This document shows positions 1-6,619 of a stretch of 12,733 nt of DNA, piece after piece; within the stretch, counting starts at the first letter, position 1; every line of letters starts with the position of its first letter. Made by a program: the position numbers and the translations under genes. Under the pieces are notes generated by a model. The model saw nothing but the letters and a program-made list of their open reading frames with translations. It did no database searches and was not told where the DNA came from. Location: positions 1-12,733 of the forward strand of contig JAJXYM010000296.1 in NCBI GenBank assembly GCA_021780585.1. Direction: 5' to 3'. This DNA is from Deltaproteobacteria bacterium (lineage in GTDB: Bacteria; Desulfobacterota; Binatia; Binatales; Binataceae).

Positions 1-1199
1 ACCCAGTAGGCGATTAAATCATTATTGGAAACGTCGGCGCGATTACCCGCCGAGATGAACGATGAAAGTCCGAGTCGGCGCTGGCTGGCGTGGTCAAGAA
101 TTGCGACGCCGAGCGCGCCGCTCTGCGAAAACATCCCGACGTTGCCCGGCGGCGGCGCGATTGGCGCAAACGTGGCGTTGAGGCGGACGGCCGCGGTGGT
201 GTTGATTACGCCGAGACAATTGGGGCCGACCAGGCGCATCCCGGATCGTCGGGCCAGTTCGAAAATCCGCGCCTCGCGCGCGGCCCCGTCCGCGCCACTT
301 TCGCCGAACCCGGCCGTAACGACGACGGCGGCGTGCGCTCCGGCGCGCGCGCATGCGGCCAGTTCGCCTTCGACGGCTTCGGCCGGCACGGCCACGACCG
401 CCAGATCGAAGGGTTCACCGATCGCGGCGACGCTCGGATAGCAGCGCAGTCCTTGCGTTATCGCGGCCGAACGATTGACCGGGAAAATCTTTCCCTGGAA
501 GCCGAACTGAACCAGATTGGCGACGATCGCGCCGCCGATCTTGCCCGGGTCGCGCGAAGCGCCGATCACCGCGACCGAGCGCGGCTTGAGGATCCATTCG
601 ACGCTGTGCGCCAGCGCCACCCGCTCGCGCGTCGCACTCGCTTCCAGCGATTGCTCCGTCTCCTCGGTTGGAAAGGCGACGTGAATCACGCCCGCTTCGG
701 CCGATCGGCGCACCTTGAAGCCGCTCTTGGCGAACACCTCGAGCATCCGATTGTTGTCGCCCAGCACGTCCGCCTGCAGTTCCACGATACCGGCGGCGCG
801 CGCGACGTGGCTCAGATGTTCCAGCAGGACCGTGCCGATGCCGCGTCCCTGATGCTCGTCGAGCACGGCGAAGGCGACTTCGGCGCGCGTCCGATCGGCG
901 CATCGGATGTAGCGGGCGACGCCGATGATGCGCTCGCCGCGATCGTCGCCGAGCGTCGCCACGAGCGCGACATGGTCGACGAAATCAAGCTGCGTGAACC
1001 GCGCCAGCTCGGCCTGGTTCATCGTGCGCTTCAGGCCGAAAAAGCGGTAGTAATTCGACCTCTCGCTGAGCCCCTGGAAATGCTCGAGCAAGCGCTGGCG
1101 ATCGTCGGGCCGAATCGCGCGGATGTGAATGGAACCGCCGTCCCGCAATACTTCTTCGGCGGCGTACTTCGCCGCCTCGGGACCGGGTTCCCTGATCAC
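1..1199 (-). CDS. GNAT / NDP-forming acyl-CoA synthetase fusion (Pat-like protein acyltransferase), 3' end beyond window
   Basis: Partial gene: 399 codons are visible from a GTG start and the frame stays open past position 1. Residues about 22-175 form a GNAT acetyltransferase domain with the acetyl-CoA loop QGRGIG (117-122) and a possible general base E107 in AEVAF. Residues about 200 onward are the CoA-binding alpha part of an NDP-forming acyl-CoA synthetase: the Rossmann motif SVAVIGASRDPGKIGG (208-223), GPNCLGVIN (325-333) and FSQSGALG (357-364). The phosphorylated-His region and the ATP-grasp beta part should lie to the left. Family knowledge: such fusions acylate lysines, classically of AMP-forming acyl-CoA synthetases, using acetyl-CoA, and the synthetase part is often catalytically dead. 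The GTG is chosen because GGAG lies 6 nt upstream and the open frame offers no better site. It follows the USP-CBS gene by 17 nt, so the two are likely co-transcribed. A true ADP-forming acetate-CoA ligase with an extra GNAT domain cannot be excluded without the missing half. Confidence 0.9.
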   Translation of the reverse strand, partial: MIREPGPEAAKYAAEEVLRDGGSIHIRAIRPDDRQRLLEHFQGLSERSNYYRFFGLKRTMNQAELARFTQLDFVDHVALVATLGDDRGERIIGVARYIRCADRTRAEVAFAVLDEHQGRGIGTVLLEHLSHVARAAGIVELQADVLGDNNRMLEVFAKSGFKVRRSAEAGVIHVAFPTEETEQSLEASATRERVALAHSVEWILKPRSVAVIGASRDPGKIGGAIVANLVQFGFQGKIFPVNRSAAITQGLRCYPSVAAIGEPFDLAVVAVPAEAVEGELAACARAGAHAAVVVTAGFGESGADGAAREARIFELARRSGMRLVGPNCLGVINTTAAVRLNATFAPIAPPPGNVGMFSQSGALGVAILDHASQRRLGLSSFISAGNRADVSNNDLIAYW

Positions 1200-1205
1200 C
1201 GCCGT

Positions 1206-1209
1206 CTCC
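1206..1209 (-). promoter_or_regulatory. Ribosome binding site fixing the GTG start of the GNAT/acyl-CoA synthetase gene
   Basis: GGAG on the minus strand lies 6 nt before the GTG at 1199-1197, in the 17-nt gap after the USP-CBS stop codon. The next in-frame Met is residue 60, inside the GNAT fold, so the GTG is the sensible start. Confidence 0.55.
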
Positions 1210-1216
1210 GCGTCGG

Positions 1217-2026
1217 CTATTCGGCTTCCGCCGTCAGCGCCTCCAGCACATCGACGGTCGAGACTATCCCGACCAGACGGCCCTCCTCGACCACCGGCAG
1301 CGCGCCGATTTTCCGTTCGCGCAGCAGCCGTGCGGCCTCCTGAACGGGAGTGTCCGGCGCGATCGTGAGCACCGGCTCGGTCATCGCCAGCTTGACCTCG
1401 GTATGGTCGTGATAGCCGACGTGGGCGCGCAAATCGCGATCGGTGATGATGCCGACCAGCTTGTCGCCTTCGACCACCGGCAGGCTGCGGAATCCGCCTT
1501 CGGACATCCGCGTGGCGGCGACAGTCAGTTTGTCGGCGAGCGTGACGGTGACCGGATTGCGCGTCATCCAGCGCTCGACGACGCGGCTTTCGAGCTTGCC
1601 GTGATGGACGGTGAGGACGGGGCAAACCGCCTCGCGCAGCACCATTTCGGCGACGCTGCCGAGAAAGACGCGGGAGAAACCGCGCCGGCCGTGCGTCGCC
1701 ATCACGATCAGGTCCGCCGCCAGGCGCTTTTCGGCGCGCAGGATCGACGCCGCCGGTTCGCCCACATGCACGAACAATTCGTATTTGAGGCCGGTCAGAT
1801 GGCGATGGGCGAACTCCGTCAGGCGCTGGCGCGCGATCTCTTCCTGGCCGCGATAGACGTCGACATAACCCGGCATGCCAGCGGGCGGAATCATCATCGG
1901 CACCACATGCATCAGCAGCGCCGTGCCGTCGTTCTGCCGCACGACCTGCGCGGCCGTTTCAACCGCCGCAATCGCCTGCGCGTCGAAATCGACGGGCACG
2001 AGAATTCGCCGATAAGGGAAGGACAT
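1217..2026 (-). CDS. Universal stress protein fused to a tandem CBS domain pair
   Basis: Complete, 269 residues, predicted cytoplasmic. Residues 5-142 are a UspA domain: the RRILVPVDFD strand with its early Asp, and the nucleotide loop ATHG (110-113), nine residues, then GS (123-124). This is the ATP-binding G2xG9xG(S/T) signature with Ala for the first Gly. Residues about 153-265 are two CBS repeats, each with the typical LPVVE...LVGI strand pair (182-194 and 243-254) followed by D(R/V)DL-type residues (TDRDLR and STVDVL). Family knowledge: both modules usually bind adenine nucleotides, so the protein is probably an energy or stress sensor rather than an enzyme. It is the first gene of an operon with the Pat-like acyltransferase 17 nt downstream; mycobacterial Pat enzymes are known to acetylate a universal stress protein, so a functional link is plausible. 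GGAGG lies 12 nt before the ATG, slightly far, and sits in a possible RNA stem. Confidence 0.92.
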   Translation of the reverse strand: MSFPYRRILVPVDFDAQAIAAVETAAQVVRQNDGTALLMHVVPMMIPPAGMPGYVDVYRGQEEIARQRLTEFAHRHLTGLKYELFVHVGEPAASILRAEKRLAADLIVMATHGRRGFSRVFLGSVAEMVLREAVCPVLTVHHGKLESRVVERWMTRNPVTVTLADKLTVAATRMSEGGFRSLPVVEGDKLVGIITDRDLRAHVGYHDHTEVKLAMTEPVLTIAPDTPVQEAARLLRERKIGALPVVEEGRLVGIVSTVDVLEALTAEAE

Positions 2027-2036
2027 GATTTAACTT

Positions 2037-2170
2037 GGCCTCCATTTCGCGGTCCGCGCCGGCTCGGATCGAACGCCGCCCACCGCGCGACTTTCGCCCG
2101 CTCGATAACCCGCGCCGCCGAACCGCTCCTTGATCGCATTATCGTCGGGACCGGGCGCGAAATGGAAGAC
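2037..2170 (-). promoter_or_regulatory. Long-range inverted repeat that could occlude the USP-CBS ribosome binding site
   Basis: On the minus strand TCCATTTCGCG (2166-2156) is the exact reverse complement of CGCGAAATGGA (2051-2041). The pairing can extend outward by U-G and C-G (2167/2040 and 2168/2039), which covers the whole GGAGG at 2043-2039. Past a 4-nt bulge (2155-2152) it extends inward by GTCC (2151-2148) with GGAC (2055-2052). The enclosed loop is about 100 nt. If the transcript begins upstream of 2170, this stem would hide the SD. This is inference from sequence only: an 11-bp match could arise by chance in GC-rich DNA, or could be a DNA operator pair. Confidence 0.3.
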
Positions 2171-2246
2171 GCCGCCATCGCGCGTCGTCGGGGACGGTCA
2201 TCGCGCGCGCCGAAGCCGTGCCGCCGTCCTGGGGCGGCTGGCAAAC

Positions 2247-2274
2247 TTGACAATGGCGCTTCGCCTGCTAAACC
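2247..2274 (+). promoter_or_regulatory. Weak candidate sigma-70 promoter for the CoA-transferase
   Basis: An exact TTGACA (2247-2252) is followed after 16 nt by TAAACC (2269-2274), which matches only 3 of 6 bases of the -10 consensus. It lies about 90 nt before the CoA-transferase start in the right direction. The -35 box is good and the -10 box is poor. Confidence 0.25.
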
Positions 2275-2365
2275 CGAAGCGGCGCCCTGATCCGCGCCGA
2301 TGGGATTTCCGCGACCGGCCGCCGTTTCGGTTCGTTTCGTCCGGATTGGCTTTGAAGAGGCGTAA

Positions 2366-3586
2366 ATGGCATCTCCCGCGCATGTGCTCGACGGTTACAA
2401 GGTTCTCGACTTCACCCAATATATCGCGGGACCCACGGCGTCCCGCATGATGGCCGAAATGGGCGCCGAGGTGATCAAGGTCGAAATCGCCCCCTCCGGC
2501 GATCGCTCGCGCGAATTGCCGTATATCAAGCATGGCCGCAGCGGCTATTACGTTCAGCAGAACCGCGGCAAACTCGGCGTATGCCTCGACATCAAGCGGC
2601 CCGAGGCGACGGCGATTCTGCGCGAGCTGGTCGCCAAAATCGATGTCGTGGTGGAAAATTTCGCGCCCGGCGTAATCGGCCGGCTCGGCTTCGATTACGC
2701 GGCGGTCAAGGCGCTCAATCCGCGCGTCGTGATGTGTTCGATTTCAACTTTCGGCCAGAATGGGCCGCTGTCCCATCTGCCGGGCTATGACTTTATCGCG
2801 CAGGCCTATTCGGGCATCACTTCGATGATTGGCGAGCCCGGCGGACAGCCGTACTTTCCGATGGCGGCGATCGGCGACGTCAGCACGGGAGTGCATGCCG
2901 CGCTGGCGATCGTCGCGGCGCTGCTCCATCGCGAGCGCGTTGGCCAGGGACAATATCTTGATATCGCGTTGCTCGACGCCTATTTCAACTGCCATCATAC
3001 CGCCGTGCAGATGTATAGTCTGAGCGGCGGGGAGATTAAACTCACGCGCGGCGGCAAGCATCTGCCGTATGGTTCCCCCTGCAGTATCTACCGCGGCCAT
3101 CAGCACTACATAATCATTATCGGCGGCGTCGAACATCAATGGCGCCAGCTATGCGCCGCGATGGAACGCCCGGATCTCGCGCAGGATCCGCGCTTTCGCA
3201 CCAACGCCGACCGCGTGCGCAACAATGAAACGCTTTACGAGATCATCCAGGGATGGCTCCTGTCGCTGGCCGACGACGACGCGATCATGGCCCGCCTCAA
3301 CCAGCATCGCGTGCCGGCGGCTCCGGTGCTCTCGGTCGAGGAAGCCGTGAACCATCCGCATATGCGCGCGCGCGGGACGATCGCGCCGGCTCGCGATCGC
3401 ATTCTGGGCGACTTCGAATTGCCGGGGTTTCCGCTGAAATTCTCGGCGTTTCCCGAAAATCGCACGCTTGAGGCGCCGCTGCTGGGCGAGCACAACGCCG
3501 ACGTGCTCGCCCGCTATCTCGGCTATGATGCCGAGCTTATCGCCGGACTCGAACGCGCCGGCGTTTTGGTCAGCGGCCCGCACTGA
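2366..3586 (+). CDS. CaiB/BaiF family (class III) CoA-transferase
   Basis: Complete, 406 residues, the usual length for family III CoA-transferases. The N-terminal half has the family hallmarks: VLDFTQYIAGPTASRMMAEMGAEVIKVE (13-40), the D46RSR turn, NRGK (66-69) and ENFAPGVIGRLG (97-108). D171 in the AAIGD motif is the expected catalytic Asp that forms the acyl-aspartyl anhydride, followed by the G-x-x-AAL helix. The C-terminal part has the HPHMRARG motif (330-337) typical of the family. The reaction is transfer of CoA between carboxylic acids; the acids involved cannot be told from sequence. AAGAGG sits 5 nt before the ATG. The gene stands alone on plus and converges, with a 44-nt gap, on a two-gene amidohydrolase operon, which hints at a shared degradation pathway but does not prove one. 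Confidence 0.95.
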   Translation: MASPAHVLDGYKVLDFTQYIAGPTASRMMAEMGAEVIKVEIAPSGDRSRELPYIKHGRSGYYVQQNRGKLGVCLDIKRPEATAILRELVAKIDVVVENFAPGVIGRLGFDYAAVKALNPRVVMCSISTFGQNGPLSHLPGYDFIAQAYSGITSMIGEPGGQPYFPMAAIGDVSTGVHAALAIVAALLHRERVGQGQYLDIALLDAYFNCHHTAVQMYSLSGGEIKLTRGGKHLPYGSPCSIYRGHQHYIIIIGGVEHQWRQLCAAMERPDLAQDPRFRTNADRVRNNETLYEIIQGWLLSLADDDAIMARLNQHRVPAAPVLSVEEAVNHPHMRARGTIAPARDRILGDFELPGFPLKFSAFPENRTLEAPLLGEHNADVLARYLGYDAELIAGLERAGVLVSGPH

Positions 3587-3630
3587 CCGGTCCGCGCGGG
3601 GACGGGAATCCGCGCGCCGGGCGGCCGGCG

Positions 3631-4734
3631 TCAGGCCGGATCGATTCCGTACAGGCGGCTGGCGTTTTCGAAAACGATCTTCCGCGTGACGTCCTCGGGA
3701 ACGCCCGCGAAGTTTTCGTCGATCACCCGCAATGAATGCGGAAAGGTTGAATCCGCGTGCGGGAAATCCGACGCCCACATGTAATTCTCCGCGCCGAAAA
3801 ACTTCCATGTCGCCGGTCCCAGCGGATCATCCTGGAAGGTCGCCCAGACGTTGCGCCGCACATACTCGCTGGGCAATAGCGGCAGCCGCTTCGCGCTCGC
3901 GATCTTGCCATGCACATGGTCGAGCCGATGGATCCAGTTGGGTATCCAGCCGACGTCGTTTTCCGCACTGACTATCTTGAGTTTCGGGAATCGTTCGAAC
4001 ACGCCGCCGTAGGCGAGCCGCGTGATGCATTGTTCGACGACGTGGATCACGTGAATCTGCAGGTCCGCCGTGGTCGGCATCGCCGCCGTCAGCGGCATCC
4101 CGGAAACCAGCGGCTTGTGCAACGAGATCGGCAGGTCGGCGGCCGCCGCGGTGCGCCAGAGCGGATCGAAGCGCTCGTCGCTGTAAGCGGTATCGTTGGT
4201 CTCCGAAGCGAGCACCATAATCCCTTTGAGGCCCATCCGCGCGCAGCGTTCGATTTCCGAAATATCCGGCAGCGCGGCGAGCGAATACAGCCCGACGCCG
4301 ACCAGCCGCTTCGGATCGTGCGCGCAAAACTCGGCCAGCCAGTCGTTGTAGGCGCGCAGGCAGGCAAGCTGCAGCTCCACGTCGGGAATCGCGAAGATTG
4401 GAATTCCAAGCGTCGAGTAGAGAACCTCGGCCGCAATCCCGTCGAGGTCTTGATCCTTCAGCCGCTCGACCGGATCCCATCCGCTGGGCCGCGCCGCCTC
4501 GTAGCCGTGGTTCATATGCTCGCGCAGCTCGGCGCCGCTCTTGCCCGCCGCGAAGGCGGCCGCCACGGCCAGCGGATGGATGCCCGGGCCGACGAACAGA
4601 TAGGCCGGTCCGCTCTTGTCGTTCCTGACCACGCGCGGCGCGCGATCGCGGAATTTGCGGTCGAGCCGTTCGACCCACAGGTCCGCCGGCTCCGTCATGT
4701 GGGAATCAGCCGAAATTACTTTATGCGCCGCCAT
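3631..4734 (-). CDS. Amidohydrolase-2 (ACMSD-like) metal-dependent hydrolase or decarboxylase
   Basis: Complete, 367 residues. It is a TIM-barrel protein of the amidohydrolase-2 family. Visible metal-site residues are D10-x-H12 in SADSHMTEP, H206 in SLHKP, the SAEND loop (256-260) near strand 6, and D323 in ASDFPHADST. The conserved late helix RKIVFENASRLYGI (351-364) is the family C-terminal signature. Relatives include aminocarboxymuconate-semialdehyde decarboxylase, gamma-resorcylate decarboxylase and many uncharacterised hydrolases common in bacteria that degrade aromatic or branched compounds. The exact reaction is unknown, and either decarboxylation or hydrolysis is possible. No signal peptide is seen, so it is probably cytoplasmic. 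AAGGAG lies about 10 nt before the ATG. It is the second gene of an operon, 36 nt downstream of the family-3 amidohydrolase. Confidence 0.92.
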   Translation of the reverse strand: MAAHKVISADSHMTEPADLWVERLDRKFRDRAPRVVRNDKSGPAYLFVGPGIHPLAVAAAFAAGKSGAELREHMNHGYEAARPSGWDPVERLKDQDLDGIAAEVLYSTLGIPIFAIPDVELQLACLRAYNDWLAEFCAHDPKRLVGVGLYSLAALPDISEIERCARMGLKGIMVLASETNDTAYSDERFDPLWRTAAAADLPISLHKPLVSGMPLTAAMPTTADLQIHVIHVVEQCITRLAYGGVFERFPKLKIVSAENDVGWIPNWIHRLDHVHGKIASAKRLPLLPSEYVRRNVWATFQDDPLGPATWKFFGAENYMWASDFPHADSTFPHSLRVIDENFAGVPEDVTRKIVFENASRLYGIDPA

Positions 4735-4770
4735 CGCCAGGTTTCTCCTTGTGCGCCGCCGTCGGGCGGG

Positions 4771-6468
4771 TCAGACAGATTCGGACGCACGGCCGGGCCG
4801 CAGCACCCGGCCCGGCATCGCGCCGCTATGGACGCCGCCGGCGAACAGCACCTCGCCGTTCACCAGCGTGTATCGGACTCCGCGCGCCTCCGTCACCAGC
4901 CGCCGTCCGCCGCCGGGCAGATCGTGGCGCACTTCCGGACGCTCCGCGCATCCGACCGTCTCGAAGTCGAAAATCACCAGGTCGGCGGCCATACCGGGCC
5001 GGATCGCGCCGCGATCTGCAAGGCCGAAGAATGCCGCCGGTTCCGACGTAATACGCTGAATCGCGCGCTCCAGCCCGAGCGCGCGCCGCTCGCGCACATA
5101 CTTGCCGATCAGGTAGGTCGGATAGCCGGCGTTGCAGAGCATATCGACATGCGCGCCGCCGTCGGAAATTCCGATCATCGTGCGCGGATCGGTGAATTTC
5201 CGCGCGACGCGGGTTTCGTCGGTGTCGAGCAGCGGAATCATGAAATCGGTCGCGAGACCGTCCTCGATTGCAATATCGAAAAACGCCTCGAGCGGATCGA
5301 CGTCGCGCTCGCGCGCCGCTTCAGCAATCGTCTTCCACTGTATCGATTGCAGCGCGGAGCCGCGCGTCTCCTTGATTTGCGTACGCTCCCACAAATCGTG
5401 AAACACCGCGCGCCGTCCGAGTTCGCCGGCGAAGGCGCGACGGAATTCCGCGTCCGCATAAAGCCGCGTCTGCGCCGCAACGGATTTGTCGCCGAACGCC
5501 GGCTTCATCGAATTCATGCTGGCGAACAGGAACGGATTGCGCAGATTGAATTCGACGATCAGCGGCCGCACCGCGACCTGGGGCGCGCATCCACGCCGCA
5601 GCAGCGGCTCCGCGCGTTCGAGCGTTTCCGACCACGCCGTCGGCGCGTCGTCGCGATCGCGCAGGTTGAGCCAGGTCACCGGCCGTCCGCTCGCGCCCGA
5701 GAGCAGATCCAGCAAGGCGTACTCGCGATCGGAAAGTCCGCTCGGCTGTTTGGTCAGCGCGATCTCGATCACGCCGCGGCCGCTCGCCCCAAGCGCTTTC
5801 GCGTAGCTGCGCAGCTCGTCGTCGCTCGCCATCCGGCAGGCGAGCGGCTTGGCCTGATACCCCAGATGCTGCGGCATCACGGTGAGCGAAAAGCCGAACG
5901 CGCCCGCCGCGAACGCCTCGCCGAGCAGGCCGGCGATCCGTTCGGTTTCCGCCACGGTCGCGGATCGCTCCATTGCCGCCTCGCCCATCACCCAATGCCG
6001 GAAGGGCGACAGCGGCGCGAGAAACCCGGCGTTGATGCCGAGGCCGCGGCGGGCGGCGGCGTCCATATATTCGGGGAACGATTCCCAGTCCCAGGTGATT
6101 CCGCGCGCCAGCACGTCATGCGGAATCGCCTCGACGTGCACCAGGTTCCAGGTCGCGATCTCGCGTTCGTCCGGTTTGCACGGCGCGAGGCCGACGCCAC
6201 AGTTGCCCATGATCACGGTGGTTACGCCATGCCATGACGAGCACGAGACCAGCGGGTCCCAGCAGATCTGGGCGTCGTAATGCGTATGCGGGTCGATGAA
6301 GCCGGGCGCGACGATCAGGCCGGACGCGTCGATTTCGCGCGCCGCGCCCCCTTCGACGCGGCCGCATTCCGCGATTCGTCCGTGCGCGATCGCGACGTCT
6401 CCGCGATAGGCGGGCGCGCCCGTGCCGTCCACGATCGCGCCGTTGCGAATGATCAGGTCGTGCCGCAT
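4771..6468 (-). CDS. Amidohydrolase family 3 protein, N-acyl-D-amino-acid deacylase-like
   Basis: Complete, 565 residues. The N-terminal beta-sandwich strands (DLIIRNGAIVDGTG, 4-17) and C-terminal ADLVIFDF (495-502) bracket a TIM barrel, as in D-aminoacylases and dihydroorotase-type enzymes. Metal residues seen are H61-x-H63 in GFIDPHTHYDAQ, C90 in MGNCGVG (the bridging Cys typical of D-aminoacylase) and D436 in GISDGGAH. The two His residues that complete the tight zinc site in Alcaligenes D-aminoacylase (H220, H250) have no obvious equivalents: the expected stretches read VIEIALTK (233-240) and TWLNLRDR (265-272). Substrate and even activity are therefore uncertain, and annotation as a D-aminoacylase would go too far. 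AGGAGG lies about 11 nt before the ATG. It is first in the operon with the amidohydrolase-2 gene and divergent from the HtrA-like gene. Confidence 0.9.
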   Translation of the reverse strand: MRHDLIIRNGAIVDGTGAPAYRGDVAIAHGRIAECGRVEGGAAREIDASGLIVAPGFIDPHTHYDAQICWDPLVSCSSWHGVTTVIMGNCGVGLAPCKPDEREIATWNLVHVEAIPHDVLARGITWDWESFPEYMDAAARRGLGINAGFLAPLSPFRHWVMGEAAMERSATVAETERIAGLLGEAFAAGAFGFSLTVMPQHLGYQAKPLACRMASDDELRSYAKALGASGRGVIEIALTKQPSGLSDREYALLDLLSGASGRPVTWLNLRDRDDAPTAWSETLERAEPLLRRGCAPQVAVRPLIVEFNLRNPFLFASMNSMKPAFGDKSVAAQTRLYADAEFRRAFAGELGRRAVFHDLWERTQIKETRGSALQSIQWKTIAEAARERDVDPLEAFFDIAIEDGLATDFMIPLLDTDETRVARKFTDPRTMIGISDGGAHVDMLCNAGYPTYLIGKYVRERRALGLERAIQRITSEPAAFFGLADRGAIRPGMAADLVIFDFETVGCAERPEVRHDLPGGGRRLVTEARGVRYTLVNGEVLFAGGVHSGAMPGRVLRPGRASESV

Positions 6469-6502
6469 CGTCCGCTGTTCCTCCTGGCGGCGTGATGCTT
6501 CT

Positions 6503-6532
6503 TCGGTAGGCCGCTCGCGCCCGCGATGTCAA
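6503..6532 (-). promoter_or_regulatory. Candidate sigma-70 promoter of the amidohydrolase operon
   Basis: On the minus strand an exact TTGACA (6532-6527) is followed after 18 nt by TACCGA (6508-6503), a poor -10 match. Transcription would begin near 6496, leaving a leader of about 28 nt that contains the AGGAGG of the amidohydrolase gene. The position is sensible; the -10 box is weak. Confidence 0.3.
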
Positions 6533-6556
6533 GCGCGCCCGCCGGCCGTGTTTCGT

Positions 6557-6584
6557 TTGACGGGGGATGCCGGATGATTATGTT
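6557..6584 (+). promoter_or_regulatory. Candidate sigma-70 promoter of the HtrA-like gene
   Basis: TTGACG (6557-6562, 5 of 6 matches) and TATGTT (6579-6584, 4 of 6 matches) are separated by 16 nt. Transcription would start near 6591, about 29 nt before the GTG start. This is the best promoter candidate in the window, and the local AT-richness around 6572-6590 stands out from the GC-rich surroundings. Confidence 0.45.
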
Positions 6585-6619
6585 GATGCTGGACGCCCGC
6601 GCGTCGCCGGAGCCGAATC

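Larger units (their letters stand above)
2027..2365. other. 339-bp divergent intergenic region
   Basis: No convincing gene. This gap separates the minus-strand USP-CBS operon from the plus-strand CoA-transferase. The short open frames crossing it are arginine-rich, lack ribosome binding sites and mostly run into neighbouring genes in the wrong frame. It holds a spaced inverted repeat next to the USP-CBS ribosome site and a lone exact TTGACA on the plus strand, both listed separately. I see no clear minus-strand promoter for the USP-CBS operon. Confidence 0.6.

Noticed and set aside
90..1343. A 417-codon plus-strand open frame opposite the GNAT/synthetase gene
   Set aside because: It is antisense to clear GNAT and CoA-binding motifs, has no ribosome site and shows no recognisable domain.
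2041..2166. The 126-bp segment bounded by an 11-bp inverted repeat as a MITE-like element
   Set aside because: I find no target-site duplication at its ends and no second copy in the window, and one arm overlaps the USP-CBS ribosome site, so a regulatory or chance origin fits better.
3593..3616. GC-rich stem (CGCGCGG / CCGCGCG, 10-nt loop) between the convergent CoA-transferase and amidohydrolase genes
   Set aside because: It could form a hairpin, but there is no T-run on either side and such stems are frequent by chance at this GC content. I do not call it a terminator.
3910..6237. A 775-codon plus-strand open frame antisense to both amidohydrolases
   Set aside because: It spans two well-supported genes and their gap. 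The translation is Arg/His/Ala-rich with no domain, and it is explained by high GC at third codon positions of the opposite strand.
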